In this document: in pieces, positions 26,801 through 39,350 of the stretch
Position numbering within the stretch: position 1 is the stretch's first letter
How the letters are laid out: each line of letters begins with the position of its first letter
Source: Aptenodytes patagonicus
Lineage: Eukaryota > Chordata > Aves > Sphenisciformes > Spheniscidae
DNA: 64,000 nucleotides
Assembly: GCF_965638725.1 (NCBI RefSeq)
Contig: NC_134962.1
Location: 4,161,501-4,225,500, forward strand
Reading direction: 5' to 3'
The notes under the pieces: model-generated
What the model was told of the DNA's origin: nothing
The model's input: the letters and a program-made list of their open reading frames with translations, nothing else
Databases searched by the model: none
Position numbers and translations under genes: made by a program

Positions 26801-29800
26801 GGTTGACTTCAGCTGGTCTGAGCTGGTAAAACTAGTATCATTTAAAAAAAAAAAAATCCTAATTATGATAATTGAATTAAGGGACTATTATGGAATATTT
26901 CCTGCTTGTTTTCAAGAGGGCCTGTAACTTGACAAAACTTTTTGAAGTGCTTTCCCAATCGCTTTCATTTCTTGCTCAATACAGAGTATTTAGGAACTGT
27001 TTTTCAAAATACTGTGTACTTCGCACAATTAATTTGGATGTGAAAGCCTGCCAGTGTGTGCTGATGCTCAAAAAAGGGCTGTGACAGGCTGGGGAGATCA
27101 CACACATAACATCGATGCGTGCGAACAAATGAGCACATTTTTATACATCAAAGCTCGGATGGGATTGCTTTGAAACTGGTGAAGTGCTTTAAAACAATGC
27201 CATAATATTCTTAACTGCCAAGTGTCACATGGAATGTTATTCAGAATCCCTTCCCTCTCCTTCCCAACCTGCCTGCAAACAAGTGGGATCTGCAAAGCCC
27301 GGCTGTGGGCGCTGGGAACAGCATCAGCTGCGTGTGATGCATTATTAACAACTGGAATTATTAACTCCATTTCAGAAAACTGTTCTGTGCCTCTACGCAC
27401 AATTGTTTGCAAAATTATTTGAACAATTCATCTTGTACCTGAGCAAACGCAATTAATTTTTCGCCGTGCTCTGCAATCCCTCCCTTTTTTTATCGCGGCA
27501 TGACATGGTGATGCATGATCAGACAACGCTGACAGACAGCAGAAAGCAAAGAGAAGGGGAAATAGCATCTGAAGTGACAGGTAGAGCCTTTCCTGCAAAC
27601 CACCTAACTCGCAGAGTTAAAGCGGAGCAAGACAAGGGGAAATGAAAAGAGAAATTGCACTGGGGTCCTGGCTGGGAGGTGGCAGCAGGACGGTGGGACC
27701 TGGGCCCCGGTGAGAGGTGGGGAAGGTGAATATCCCAGCTCCTCACCTTCTGCCAAAGCTTTTAGCCACCAGGGAAATACTAAAGGCAACTGGCACCAGT
27801 TTGGTCCCCTCCTCCGTTCCCAGTTGCCCTGACCGTGCTTTTCTGCCCAGCGCCAGCGGCAGCTCCGGGGAGCACCCCTCTGCCCACGGGGAATTGTTGC
27901 TTTTTCTCTCCTTCTGGTTGGGAAATAGGAAAACCACCTCTGCACGGTGGCCAGAGAGATACCCCCGGGCCCCGTGGGAGCTGTATAACCACAGAAAACC
28001 TCAGCGCCCTCACTCTAAATGTAGGTCTGCATCTCATTCCTATTTTTGCTGCTCTCCTCCGTTTTCCAAGCAAATTACTAAGGAATCCTCCACCAGCCTA
28101 GCACCGACCCAGCCTTCATCAGCTAATACCACCCGCAAAAATTGCATGACAGAGTTTTGTGTCTGGTTGACATTCATTTCCAAGCTTCCCCATGTCTTGT
28201 AGGCCCTGTGAAAGACAGGAAAGAAGAACAAAAGAGACAGGTGGGGAATTATTTCTCGCTTCCCCTTCCCTGCTAACCGGCGATGTTTCACAGCCTCCGT
28301 GCGGCGGGGAGACGTGGGAAGCGACAGGCAAGAGGAGTTTCTGTGGCCGCTGGTTTTGGGATAAGCAGGTAGGGTTTATCATGCAGGCTAAAAGGAAACC
28401 TGGCTCCTGGTATCCCTCAAATTCTCATTCCTATAACATGCACTCCTGTGCTAGAACACACAGGAAAATTGCTGATTGACCATCATCCCTTGGAGGTACA
28501 GGGTCCGATCAGCGACCCTGTGCATTACCAGCCAACAACTAGGGGGATGACAGCAAACGCCCTCCAGAAGGAAGACCTGGCTCCTGCACAACTTGTTTTT
28601 CTGCAGCTCTTGTGTGATTCAGTCCCTTAATTCACACTGGAGGCGTCTAACATTATTTCTTGTCCTCGGTTTCTCCCAGCACCCCAACTCCCACCTCCAG
28701 CGTGGCTGCACCCTGGTTAGGCAGAGGTCAGTGCTGGCAGGACATGACTACTTATTGCAGAGAGGAGGACTTTTGGTTTTCCTCTTTTTTCCCGTTATTT
28801 GTTCCAAGATGGTCTGAACTCTGCTAAGATCATAGCGACTGTTGCATTTGGTGGCAGCTGTGTAGCGTTTGGCATCCCCCATGACAGCTTAGCTGAGCGG
28901 TTTCACAAGACGAGGAGTATCATAAGTGCAGTCAGGAAAATGAGAATCCTATTACTTACAGCAGCAGCAAACTCCCTCTCTTTACAGAGGAATGGCCCAG
29001 AAACCTCAGCAAACACCAGGCTGGGTGGTGAGATGGATTTTGTGGCTAAAACACTGTTTGCTGCAAGCCAGCCCAATAAACAGACCTGCTGGGGGTTTCA
29101 GCTCCTCTCTGGACCCAGGAGACCTCTGGTTCCTTTGCCCCATACTATTTCTCTCTGCACAAATCTGACTCCAAATGACTGGCTTGTCTAGAGGCCAAAG
29201 CAGCTCCAGGAATGTAGATTTGGGCTTGGAAGGGGAGGACGGTAGATAGCAGCACAGGCAAAAACATCCTGAGCATCATTGCAGCTTCACCTGCAGGGAG
29301 CTGATGCTTCCCAAATGCTTTGTCTTCCTCCTGTCACCGTGTCCCTTTTAATCCCTCTTCCCCATGCTTTTGTAGTCAGATGCCTGACATCATACTCTCT
29401 ATTAGTCTCTGCTGCCTTATAACAAACATCAAAAGGAAGCCTGAAAAGATGAGGAATCAGAGATCAGGACCTGGAGCAATAGCTAATAGAAGAGAATACA
29501 TTAGGCACACCAAGGCTCAATATGAAATACATTTTCCATCTGCCTTTGTTAGACAGATCTAAGGGCAAGCTTAGTGTTGTCACAAGCAGCAAGAGATGGG
29601 GTTGAGACAGGAGGTTTTATGAGAAAAGCCAGGAGTCGGGGAAAATCCTTGTACAGATGAAGGTCTTTCTAAATTAGACTGATCTGGAGACTGCAGGCGA
29701 CTGGGGGTCAGGCTTTGGAAGGCAATGGGCAGGCCAGGGGAGCAGTATCCATCCCTCTGCTAGCAAACTTGTAATTGGGGAGCTGAGCAGAATCTGGCCT

Positions 29801-32263
29801 CTTCAAACACGCAAAAGAAGTATCACGGTGGCTCGCAGGGGGTGGGACAGGGAACCCGGCAGAGCTGACGAGAGCCGTAAGGACAGAGGGACATGTTCCC
29901 CTTTCCCCAGGAAGGGTACCTTCCTTCGGAGAAATGCACTTGCTAACTGACTGTGAAGATGTTGGACCTTACAGCCTTTCACAGATTGCCCTTGAAAGTG
30001 CTTTTAGCAGCACAGCCACTTGGAATTCCTGCTAAGAGTGACAACAGCAGAATCTCTAGTAACCATTGCCTGCCCTTCACCCCCAGGATCCCTCGGGAGA
30101 TGGATCTACAGGCCAGCCCAGGGTGCCCGTCTGATGAAGGTGCCAGTCACAGCCCATAACCGTACAGCAACTTTTCGGACAGGCAGCTTTGGTCCAGCCA
30201 AGCCAATTCTGCCTGCATCTCCGCTTGTACCTCCCCAGCATCTCCTCCCTGGCCTCCTGGGCAGCAGAACAGAGTTTTTAATTTCAACGTCCTGTTCTCC
30301 CCTCTCAGGGACAACCCGCACACTTCGGATGAGGTCTCCAGCTGGTGCGGAGGTCACCGGTGAGAAGCCGTGTACCCATCCCAGGACTCTATGAGTATGG
30401 TGTCGGGCTGTTCTCAGGGGCTGCGTGTGAACAGGAGTCTTTTCTGTTTCTCATGGCTGGCTCAGATGAAGAGCCCCCTACCCCGAAGAGGTGCAGCCCA
30501 GCCTGGAACAGCGGAGATTGCCCTGTCTGCGTGGCAGAGGGACTTCTTCTGAAGAGGGTGTCTTGGTGAATGAGAGTGCTGTCCATAGGACCTGGACAAA
30601 CGCCACTGGATCATTTCACAGGAGGCACTGGAGAGGGAGAGAATAACAACAAGCTTCAGTCCCTCTTGGCTAGATACTGTCCAGCAGCTTGGAGACACCA
30701 GGCTTCATTATCAGGGCCTTTGCAGAAGTCAAATGGTCAAATGAGTTAAAGCTAGCTAGACTGCTGGTTTTCCTAATCTCGGCAACAAAGATCTTGTTTG
30801 CCTTCTGCTCTTCAGAGAAATACCTTTCCTTCTGTGCTGTGTTGCTTTTACAACCACATATGCTTGGGGAATAAGTAGCAGACAGCAAATCCAAGCTTTG
30901 ACTTAAGAAAAGCCCCTCAAATATTGTGCCTGAAGGACCCTCCAGCTTGTAAGACACTGAACATCTGATGGGAGGGTTTGGGCACATATTCTGCTCTCTA
31001 CTATGTCGACGTGACTCTGAAGGAACTCTCTTGGTTCAGTCAAGATGTGCAGAGACAAGAGCAAAGTTGTCTTTATATTTCTGCTTGGAGATGATCTGGC
31101 AGAATGAGGGCTACGTTGTCCTCCCTGTTGCACACAATGAATTAAAGCGGTTGCATCTTCATAAGGGAGAAGAGAATTTGGCCCACGTTGAGTGGCGGTA
31201 ATGAATTAAACTGAATTAAATTTTGATACATATTAGAGATATGTTAGTTACTAGATAAAGTAATATACTTAATTAGCCTAGGAAGTCTGTTAAATATTAC
31301 ATGAGGTTGCCAATGAGGTTCCCCCTGCAGGCCAGTGGGAAGCGAGGGAGCTGACATTTGTAGGTCTTCTCCCACAAGAACCTTATGGACTCCATAAGTG
31401 GGCTTAAACTCTACCCCTCTAATTGCTTAGTGTCATGAAGTTTCATAAAGTTTGATGAAACGTTAAGGAGCACACTGTGCTGCAGCTTGCACCAAAGCCC
31501 AGAGAAACCTAGCTCATTTCTCTACAGCTGCTCTGTTTTTCCCTCTGCCTGGGAACAGCACTGGCTTCAATTAGAAATTGTTTAGTCCTTCCCAAATGTC
31601 CTCACGTCACTCCTAACCTACACCACTTACTGCCATTAAGAGTATTAGGAATGAAGCCCAGCCCTGCTTCTTTACACCATCCCCTGATGGAGTACCAAAT
31701 TTAACTGACACTTTTTCAACAGAGCTTTAACATTTACTCCTCCATGTGGCAAAATGCTTCCAGTGACGTCGGTAGCAGCTGTATACGGATATCATGTCTT
31801 GTTATTCAGACCCTGCTGTCTCTGGACTTAACTGCAGCCACCAACGCGGTCCAAGCTGACAGATGCAGGATGACTTTTGTTTTTATTCCCCTTGTGCTCT
31901 GAAATTTTCGTTTCAAAATGCAATATTGAATTGGCCTTGACAAGAACCAGGTGTTAATTCTGATCAGACAGTTACTTCATTACTAACCATATTACTCATC
32001 CTGCTCTGCTGTGTTTTCCTCCCCCAGAGTAGCTAAACTCAGCATTTGCATGCTCACAAAAGTGCGGTTGGTTTGCACAAGACTAGAAATGTGACTTTCT
32101 TTGATGACACGGTGATTTGTAATTTTAAGAAGTTAGTTCCCAAGAAGCCAAAAACAGTCACGGTAGTTTGGGACAGGTCCAACTACGAACAGTCTCCCTG
32201 GGCTAAAGTTTACATTTTTGGACACCTTGGGAGTTTGGATTTGCAGGTTACAGCTACAGCTGG

Positions 32264-32325
32264 GAACAGAGAGAGAGAAGGAAGGAGAGGAAAGAAGGAA
32301 GGAAGGAAAAGAAAGAAGTGAAAAG
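32264..32325 (+). repeat. Polypurine (GAAG/GGAA)n tract
   Basis: Nearly 60 bases of GA-only sequence built from GAGA, GGAA and GAAG units. It is a degenerate microsatellite that could form triplex DNA. No gene function is implied. Confidence 0.75.
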
Positions 32326-34530
32326 GCGTAGGATTTTTTCGGAACACAGATGGGCACATACCATGCCCATCTCTGGGGGCAATTCCCCTCCAGCCTTTGT
32401 GGTCCTTCTCAGAGACGCGGTGGCTTTGGTGCTGTTGGTGCCGTGCAGTACGGCTCTCAGCGTGTGCTGCTTTGAGAGTAGAGATGTTAGTGCTCTTCCT
32501 ACCTTTTTGAAAGCTGGTTCACAGAGTATTTCTTAGCATTTTTGAGGACTATTCTTATCATCATCATCTTTATCCAACATTAAACTTGCTCCATTAAGTC
32601 CCTTGCGGTACGACAAGGAAAAGACCTTCTGCCACCAGCAGAAGTCATTTTGACATCTGGCTGAGCAGCAGGATGAAGCGTACCCAACAACTGATTTCAT
32701 GATGTCCCATCCAGGTTTGGATTGCCATGCTATTTTTCTGTCCTAATAGCTCCCCAAGTCTGACAGACAAGTTGCTGCTGTTTTTATTTTTAAAAGAGAA
32801 ATATATATCAGAGAGTAGCATTTCACTGGAAAGGCGTCTCTAGAATGGAAAATGCTCCCCTGGCGTTTTCTGTGTCCTATCCTCTGATGCTACATTTAAA
32901 AAATTTATATCGGGGGTTGGCTTCCCTGTTTGTGCAGTAGCTCGATGGTCTGGCAAAGCAGGAGCTCAAGGGCTGCTCCAGAGATTTCATCCTCAGCCGC
33001 TCTGGAACCTCTTTTCTCTGCCACACTGCCCTGACCCTCACCCGCGTGTGCTGGTAACTTGCGAGGGGATCTCAAAAAAGGGAATTTTCCAAACTGAATA
33101 AACGTTTCCCATGATGAAAGGCAGAAGAAAAGGAAATAAAACAAAGGGACGGGTTTCATAGTGACAGATACTTGTGCGAACGCCAGAGCACTTTCAACCC
33201 TCATCAGTAAAGACATGAACACAAAGAGGTTTTTTAATCATCTCTTTCTTTAAAGTTTGTTTCACAGACAAGCTGGCTCCACGGGACAGAAATAAGCAAT
33301 GGAAAAACTACAGTTCATGCATAGCAATAGCAGCATCTCTCCTGGAGGTTTGGAGCTTGCACTGCCTCCAGCCCTGCGCATCCTCACTGCCCCCTGGAAG
33401 AGCAAACTCCTCGGTGTGGAAGCTCTGCCTCCGTGGAAATGCAAAGACAGACATACATCAAAGAGAAGGTATCAAGAAAGCTCTTATTTCCCTATTAAAT
33501 GTTGCTGATGCTAATGTGTCTTTCTGATTTCCGTAACTCTTGATTTTGGGACACAGCTGTCCTCACTGTGTAATTGCAATGATGCGTATCTAAACCTGTA
33601 GCAAAGTGCACATTCCTCCGTGGGAGGGTGGGATGAGGCTGATCAACATCCAGGGGACGTTACTTCTGTCCATATGGATTATGAGTAACCCCCTCGTCAT
33701 TAGCACCTAATTTACTGGTTTTATTTGATTTATTCCAGGAGAAACGGGATCTTCCATCTCTCCCCTTCGCAAAGAAGCAAGCGAGAGCAACGCCCAGATG
33801 GGCACACGCGTGTGCCCCGGCGCAGCTGAGCTCACCCACGGGTGGGATGCTTTGCCCACACGTCTGTGCCTCGCGACGGAGGCTCTTCTGCTGATGTCAA
33901 AGCACCTTGTGATTCCTGAGCTGGAGTCAAGCACATCAGTGCAAGCGCTGAATTATAGATGTGCCTGGAGTAGGGAGGCAGCAAATTTTTTAACCTTTTC
34001 AGCCATTTGCTGCTTCATGGAGTTGGGGGTATTTGTACTTAGAATTTGGCTGTGACCATCTCGGTTGGTTTGGACCGGGATGTATGCGACAGCGATTTCA
34101 GGTCATGTATTCTCTGAGACAAACCGCAGGGAGACAGTGTGTGTTAAATATAAATTTGTTTTGTTTTAATGACTCAGGCATGATTACCACTTTGTCATTT
34201 GTAGAAAATCACAGTCTCTGAAGGTGGGAGATGCTGTCAATTATGTAGCAATATTTAATCAACCAGCTAAAAAGGAATAGCTTCCTAGCTCCAGGTTTAC
34301 TGTATAGAAAAGCTACCTGTGGGCAAGATGGTGCCATCTTTAGGAAACTCTTTAATGTACTCTTCACAGCTAAAAAGACATTTCATAGGCTAAAACTTAA
34401 GTGGATCAGATAAAAATAACAAAGCAAGCCAACAAAGTTACCTCATCACAGACGTATTGACATGCCTCCCAGAACAGGGAGCAACCCAACTCCTCGCATC
34501 TGGATTTCTTGGTTCATTAGAAAGATAAGG

Positions 34531-34590
34531 AGCATCTAACAAAATCTAAGAACGAGAACAAGCATCTAACAAAATCTCAGCATCTCTACA
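34531..34590 (+). repeat. 30-bp tandem duplication
   Basis: AGCATCTAACAAAATCT occurs at 34531 and again at 34561, exactly 30 bases later, followed by AAG and CAG respectively. It is a two-copy local duplication. Confidence 0.7.
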
Positions 34591-37500
34591 GCACTCCTAA
34601 GAAGCTCAAAACAGGTTTTGTGGCATGGTTCTCCACACGCAGTGTTTTGGTGTATGTCGTCTTGAGATTTTCATGAATTGCAAATAAATGCATGAGGTAA
34701 CCAGTGACAGTGGTCCAAGACAAAATTAATGCATGTATAATAGGCTCTGATTTGACATGGACTATCGCATATGCCTTGTAGCTCAAGGAATCCCTCGAGT
34801 GTTACAGTAAAAACTTCTTGAACTGGGTGTTTAATAAAACCATAGTATTTTTATAATATGGGAATTATGGGGATTTAATAAAACTACAGGATGCTAAATT
34901 TTAGAAACAAGGAGAATTAAACCTGGCCTGTCGAAGAAGGTGCCTCATTGGGAAGAGCGGATGCCAGCACTGTGTCTTCGGTGGCCAGCATAATCAGTCC
35001 ACGTGGAAACTTTATTTATTTGGACGAGAGCTTTTTGAGAAGGCAGAATTTCTCTGTATCTCTGCTGTCCAGCTCTTAAATCTATGTGCAATTCTGCAAG
35101 TCACAGGAGAAAACATAATGAGACGCTGAACAGAGGAAATGTATCTGCGCAAAGGAAACTCCAAATTGGTCCCTCTAGGACCTCCAAACTAAAATAATAA
35201 ACAACAGAAAGAGAAGCAAGTGGCACTAAGCGACACGCATACAAAGCATGCACAAAGCACCCCATGAGTCAGACCGATGGCCTGTTTCCCCGCAATAACC
35301 AGTACCAAGCAGAGAGGCGATGGTCACCAGCAAGGCTTAGCAAAGCCAGCGGCAGTTGAAGGTCCTCAGGCACTGCTCTGTGATGTGGCAATACGCAGAC
35401 TTTGCAGTGCCCAAAACCCAGGATAGGGCCAACTGCTAAATTACATCCAAAGCTCGAGTTCCCTAAACACCAGGAGGCTGCAGAAGCCATTTGTCTCTTA
35501 GCCCGAAGGCTTCACATCATAGAGAAACTCCCCAGAACAGCCACCTTACAAGAGGGTTATTCACTTCTTACTCATCCTCTGCTTGAATGCACAACTTTCA
35601 AGTGCAGCCTTCTCTTCCAGTACAAAGCAGCCTTAAAATAGCCACATATTACCCTTGCCTCTTTTTAAAGATATAGAAGGTCTGCAGAACTCGTGTTCAA
35701 GCTAAATCGTTCTCAAAAATGAAGTAGGGAAGGAAGCAGAGAGGGGAGGAGAGCTCCTGGCCCCTTGCTCGGGAGCCCCCCAGGAGAGGAATTGCTTTGC
35801 AGGCAGTGGCAGCAGGGCTGCCCCCAGCTCTTCACCCTTCCTGGGGGCTTCTAGGGCTTGTCTGCTAGTGTAGCTGAGCCACACATGTGCGTTCAGGAAA
35901 CACTGAATTACCTTAGCACCGAGGCTGTGAGATGTGGCTCCTCGGTTGCCTCACTGCAGCCAGCTGGGACGTGCCTGCAGCAGGGCAGAAGCCCTCGAGA
36001 GTGGGTTCGGGAGGGAACTCTGGGCTGGGATGCCTGCATCTGCTGTCCCCGGTCCCTGCTTCTCAGTCACAACCTTAGAGGAAACAGAAACTAGGCTCAG
36101 GAGAGCTTATAGCTGAGCTTTAGCTCTGACCCTCCAGCGAGGTCCCATTTTGGCCTCTGTATCTACACAAGAATTAAGCAGTATTCAGGCTCTGAGGCTC
36201 CGGAGGCCTCCTATCCCAGAAGAGGACCCCATGGGCTGAGTGCAGGGTGACCAATACTCCCTATATGAACATATATAAGCACTTATGAACATATGGGATA
36301 TCTACACGTGGCATATGCACTGCGTAAGCCAGGTCAAAACGTTAGCTATCGTACCATCTGCTTGCATGTCTGTATGTAACCTGCTTTAACTACCCCTTCT
36401 AGGCTGGGTGATTTCCTTCATTTTATTACCAAGATAGCATGTTCCCTGAAATATATTAGAAATATATTTCTTCTGCTGCTGGAGCAAGAGAGAAACATCA
36501 GGACCAGGAAAACTATAGTCTGTTAAGTTCTGTCATCTCTTACTTATCTAACACTCCTGGCAAATTACTCTGGATAAACAACAATTGAGATTTGTCCACG
36601 TTACATTTTGCGAATCACTTTATACATTACCTTAGGTACAAAGTACGGTTTCTGCTTTCTATCTGGATGGTGAATAATGAATGACAGCTAACAAACAGCA
36701 AACAGCTCCTAGTGATAATGCTGCAACATGCACACAATGATTTGGAATTTGTAAACATTTCAATGAATACTAATGATTGTCTGAATAGCTACAGATTACA
36801 AATAACACCAGATCACAAACAGTCACAGAATGAAAGTGGTCTGTGGGTTCGTTTAACATTATGGGAAAAAAAAGCCCTTTCTCCATCACACTTGAGGTGA
36901 TATGCACAAAGTTCAGGTCCTCTCCGCTGCGGCCATGCTGCAGCTGCATAGCTGGGCTGCTCAGCACCCCGGTGGGAATTCAGTCGGGTGTGTGGTTAAA
37001 TCTGACCTTCCTCAAGGCAGTGCTGAAGCCACACACCAAGTTCCTCGAAGCCTCCCAGGGGCGCACTGCACCCTCCAGCCATTATCCAGGAGTGTCTTGC
37101 ACACACAGCATCCTCCGCTCTCCCGCCCACGGCTCCCAGAGCCCACAGTGACATCCTCCATCGGGACGCGGCAGCGGCAGGGACCGAGTCCTCTGCTTCA
37201 TGGAGTGGCTTGGGGACACTTGGCTCCCTGAGGAAGGGGACACACCACGTCAGGCAGCTGCAGGCCTGCCCAGCTGCCTGCCCATCAGGCACAGCCTGCC
37301 TGCACTGCCCCCGCACAGCACCTGGAAAAAAGAAAGCCCGGATCTAAATGCGGAGCCAGCATGTTGTCTCAGTGTTCTCAGGCAAGGTAAGGGACAGGAT
37401 GAGGCTGGTCCTTGCTGGAGGCCACCCTTTGGTGGGTGCCACCAAAGGCCACCCCTGCGGGAGTGCTCGGCAGGCTCCCTGCCTGCGCCGTGCTGAGAGG

Positions 37501-38152
37501 TGCTCTCACCTCCCGGCTCTGCTGGCTGCAAATGATTTACCGTGATTTAAAAGAGCCCTTTCAGCCTCCTCCCAGCAGGATCAGCATCTGCTATCAAGAC
37601 AGTGGCCGTGGTGGTGGGTTTGAAGAGGAATTCTCTGAGGCTCTAACAGTTCCTGATGTGAAAATAGCTGTTGGAGTAATCAGAAGGCAGCAAACCGCCT
37701 GGGCATTAGCTTCATGCATGTTTCTGGGTTTGCACAATTTTCTTGCTTTGCTTTTTTGATCTCTGTTATTCAAAGACGTACACAATTTGTCAGACTTCCC
37801 CAGAAAGAAAGGCATTTGGCCAGGGTCTCCAGCCAGTATCTTTCTCTGGTTTCCAGTGTTGCTGCTCTGCACGTCCCCATGCCGTTCTCCAGAGATGGTG
37901 ATTGTGGTGAGCTGATCCTAGCCCAGTGACACGACACCCATGAAGACATTTCCACTCCTGCAGTCTGGAGCAGGCACCACACACAGGGGTTTTACAGTGG
38001 TAGGTAACTTCATCCTGGAGTATCATCAACTGAACAAAGTACTCAAACAAAAGTTATTCTCTTTAGCTATGAAAAGCTAAACAAGTGGAGGGAGCATTAA
38101 TCATCCCCCTGGAGCTGGGGACTGTGGGCAAGGGCTACTCCTTGGTTTGCAG

Positions 38153-38175
38153 ACCAAGTGGCATGGCCACTTGGT
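38153..38175. promoter_or_regulatory. Perfect inverted repeat with NKX2-like half-sites upstream of HRH3
   Basis: ACCAAGTGGC and its exact reverse complement GCCACTTGGT are separated by ATG. Each arm contains CAAGTGG/CCACTTG, the core bound by NKX2-type homeodomain factors. It lies about 545 bp upstream of the HRH3 start codon. Regulatory use is inference. Confidence 0.3.
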
Positions 38176-38389
38176 AAAGAGTCGCCTGCTCCCAGGCAGC
38201 TTTACCTTTTCCTCCTGCTGCCAGTGAGGGGCACGGTCAAGGGCATCACCCTCTTTCCTTCCCCTGCCCGGAGACCACTCCTGGCCGGCCTCTGATTAAA
38301 AGACAAGTTAAGCCTTGACCTCCACTCCTCTCCATTGAGGCAGAGACCCCGAGGCAGGAACCGTAAGCATTCCCCATGGCCTTTACCCT

Positions 38390-38605
38390 GGGGGGATGCT
38401 CTGGGGAGATGCAGGGGTGTTCCTGTGGGGAATGCAAGGATACTCTGGGAGGATTCAAGGACGCTCCCGGGTTGCGGGGGAAGGAGGAATGTAGGGATGC
38501 TCCCGGGTTGAGAGGGGAAGGGGGAACATAGGGATGCTCTAGAGGGATGCAGGGACGCTCGGGGGGATTCAGGGTCGCTCCGGGGGGGAAGCAGGGATGC
38601 TCAGG
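38390..38605 (+). repeat. Degenerate GC-rich minisatellite immediately upstream of HRH3
   Basis: A core of the form GGGATGCTC, or GGACGCTCC, followed by a G-rich or GGGTTG spacer recurs about eight times (near 38393, 38461, 38496, 38533, 38553, 38573 and 38594). Spacing is irregular at about 20-40 bases. It ends at the edge of the HRH3 CpG island, about 115 bp before the start codon, so it may lie in the promoter or 5'UTR. Confidence 0.65.
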
Positions 38606-39350
38606 GCTGGAGTGCCGGTCCCACCGGCCGCAGGGCAGCGCGGGGCTGCGGCCCCCGGAGGGGCGGGGAGGCGGGGCGGGGAGGGGCGGCAGCCCCGCGG
38701 CTGCGGCGCGGCGCGGGCCATGGAGGGCGGCGGGGCGCTGAACGGCTCCGCCGCCGCCGCCGCCGCCGGGCGCTTCGCCGCCGCCGGCACGGCGGCGCTG
38801 GGCGCGCTGATGGCCCTGCTGATCGCCGTCACCGTGGCCGGCAACGCGCTGGTGATGCTGGCCTTCGTGGCGGACTCCAGCCTGCGCACCCAGAACAACT
38901 TCTTCCTCCTCAACCTGGCCATCTCGGATTTCCTAGTAGGTAAAGTGCCGCCCCCCGCGGAGCTCCGCGCCCGCCCAGCCGCTGCCCGGCCCGGCCCGGC
39001 CGCGACTTGGCGGCGGGGCGGGCAGCGCGCCCCCGGCGGGGCGGGCAGGGGCGCCCGGGCTGCCTCCTGCCCGGCTGCTCTGGGGTCCCCCCCACCGGCA
39101 CCCCCGGGGTCCCCTCCGGCGGTGCGCCGCTCCTGCCCCCCCCCGACACCCTTCCGCAGCCCCGGGGTCCCCTGCCGACATCCCCCGGCTGCTCCCTCCG
39201 CCCGGGCGGGCGAGGAGAGCCGAGCGGCGGCCGCAGACGGGTGCGGGGCTCTTGCGAGGCGGGGGAAGGACCCGGCCCGGCGCCTGCGGCTCCCCCGGGG
39301 GGGGCAGCCACCGCACAGACTCCCGCATCTCAATGCCAACGGACCCCTCT
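38606..39350 (+). promoter_or_regulatory. HRH3 CpG island and Sp1-rich core promoter
   Basis: GC content is very high from about 38600 to 39350, covering the proximal promoter, exon 1 and intron 1. At least three GGGCGG/GGCGGG boxes lie within 38661-38690, 30-60 bp before the start codon. No TATA box is seen. The 341-codon antisense frame and the other long frames across this block are composition artefacts. Confidence 0.6.
38720..38939 (+). CDS. HRH3 coding exon 1
   Basis: Encodes residues 1-73 plus the first base of G74: the extracellular N-terminus (alanine-rich, NGS site), TM1 and most of TM2. It ends CTAGTAG|GTAAAG, a good donor, in phase 1. The frame is open back to an in-frame ATG at 38597, but the 38720 ATG gives the normal start. 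Confidence 0.95.

Larger units (their letters stand above)
21396..38385. other. Long intergenic stretch upstream of HRH3, no supported gene
   Basis: About 17 kb with many 60-160-codon frames on both strands, none with recognisable domains or consistent splice structure; GC content alternates between about 35 and 60 percent. Simple-sequence features are a 15-base G run (23650-23664), a polypurine tract (32264-32325) and a 30-bp tandem duplication (34531-34590). HRH3 regulatory elements may lie here, but none can be named from one sequence. Confidence 0.45.
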
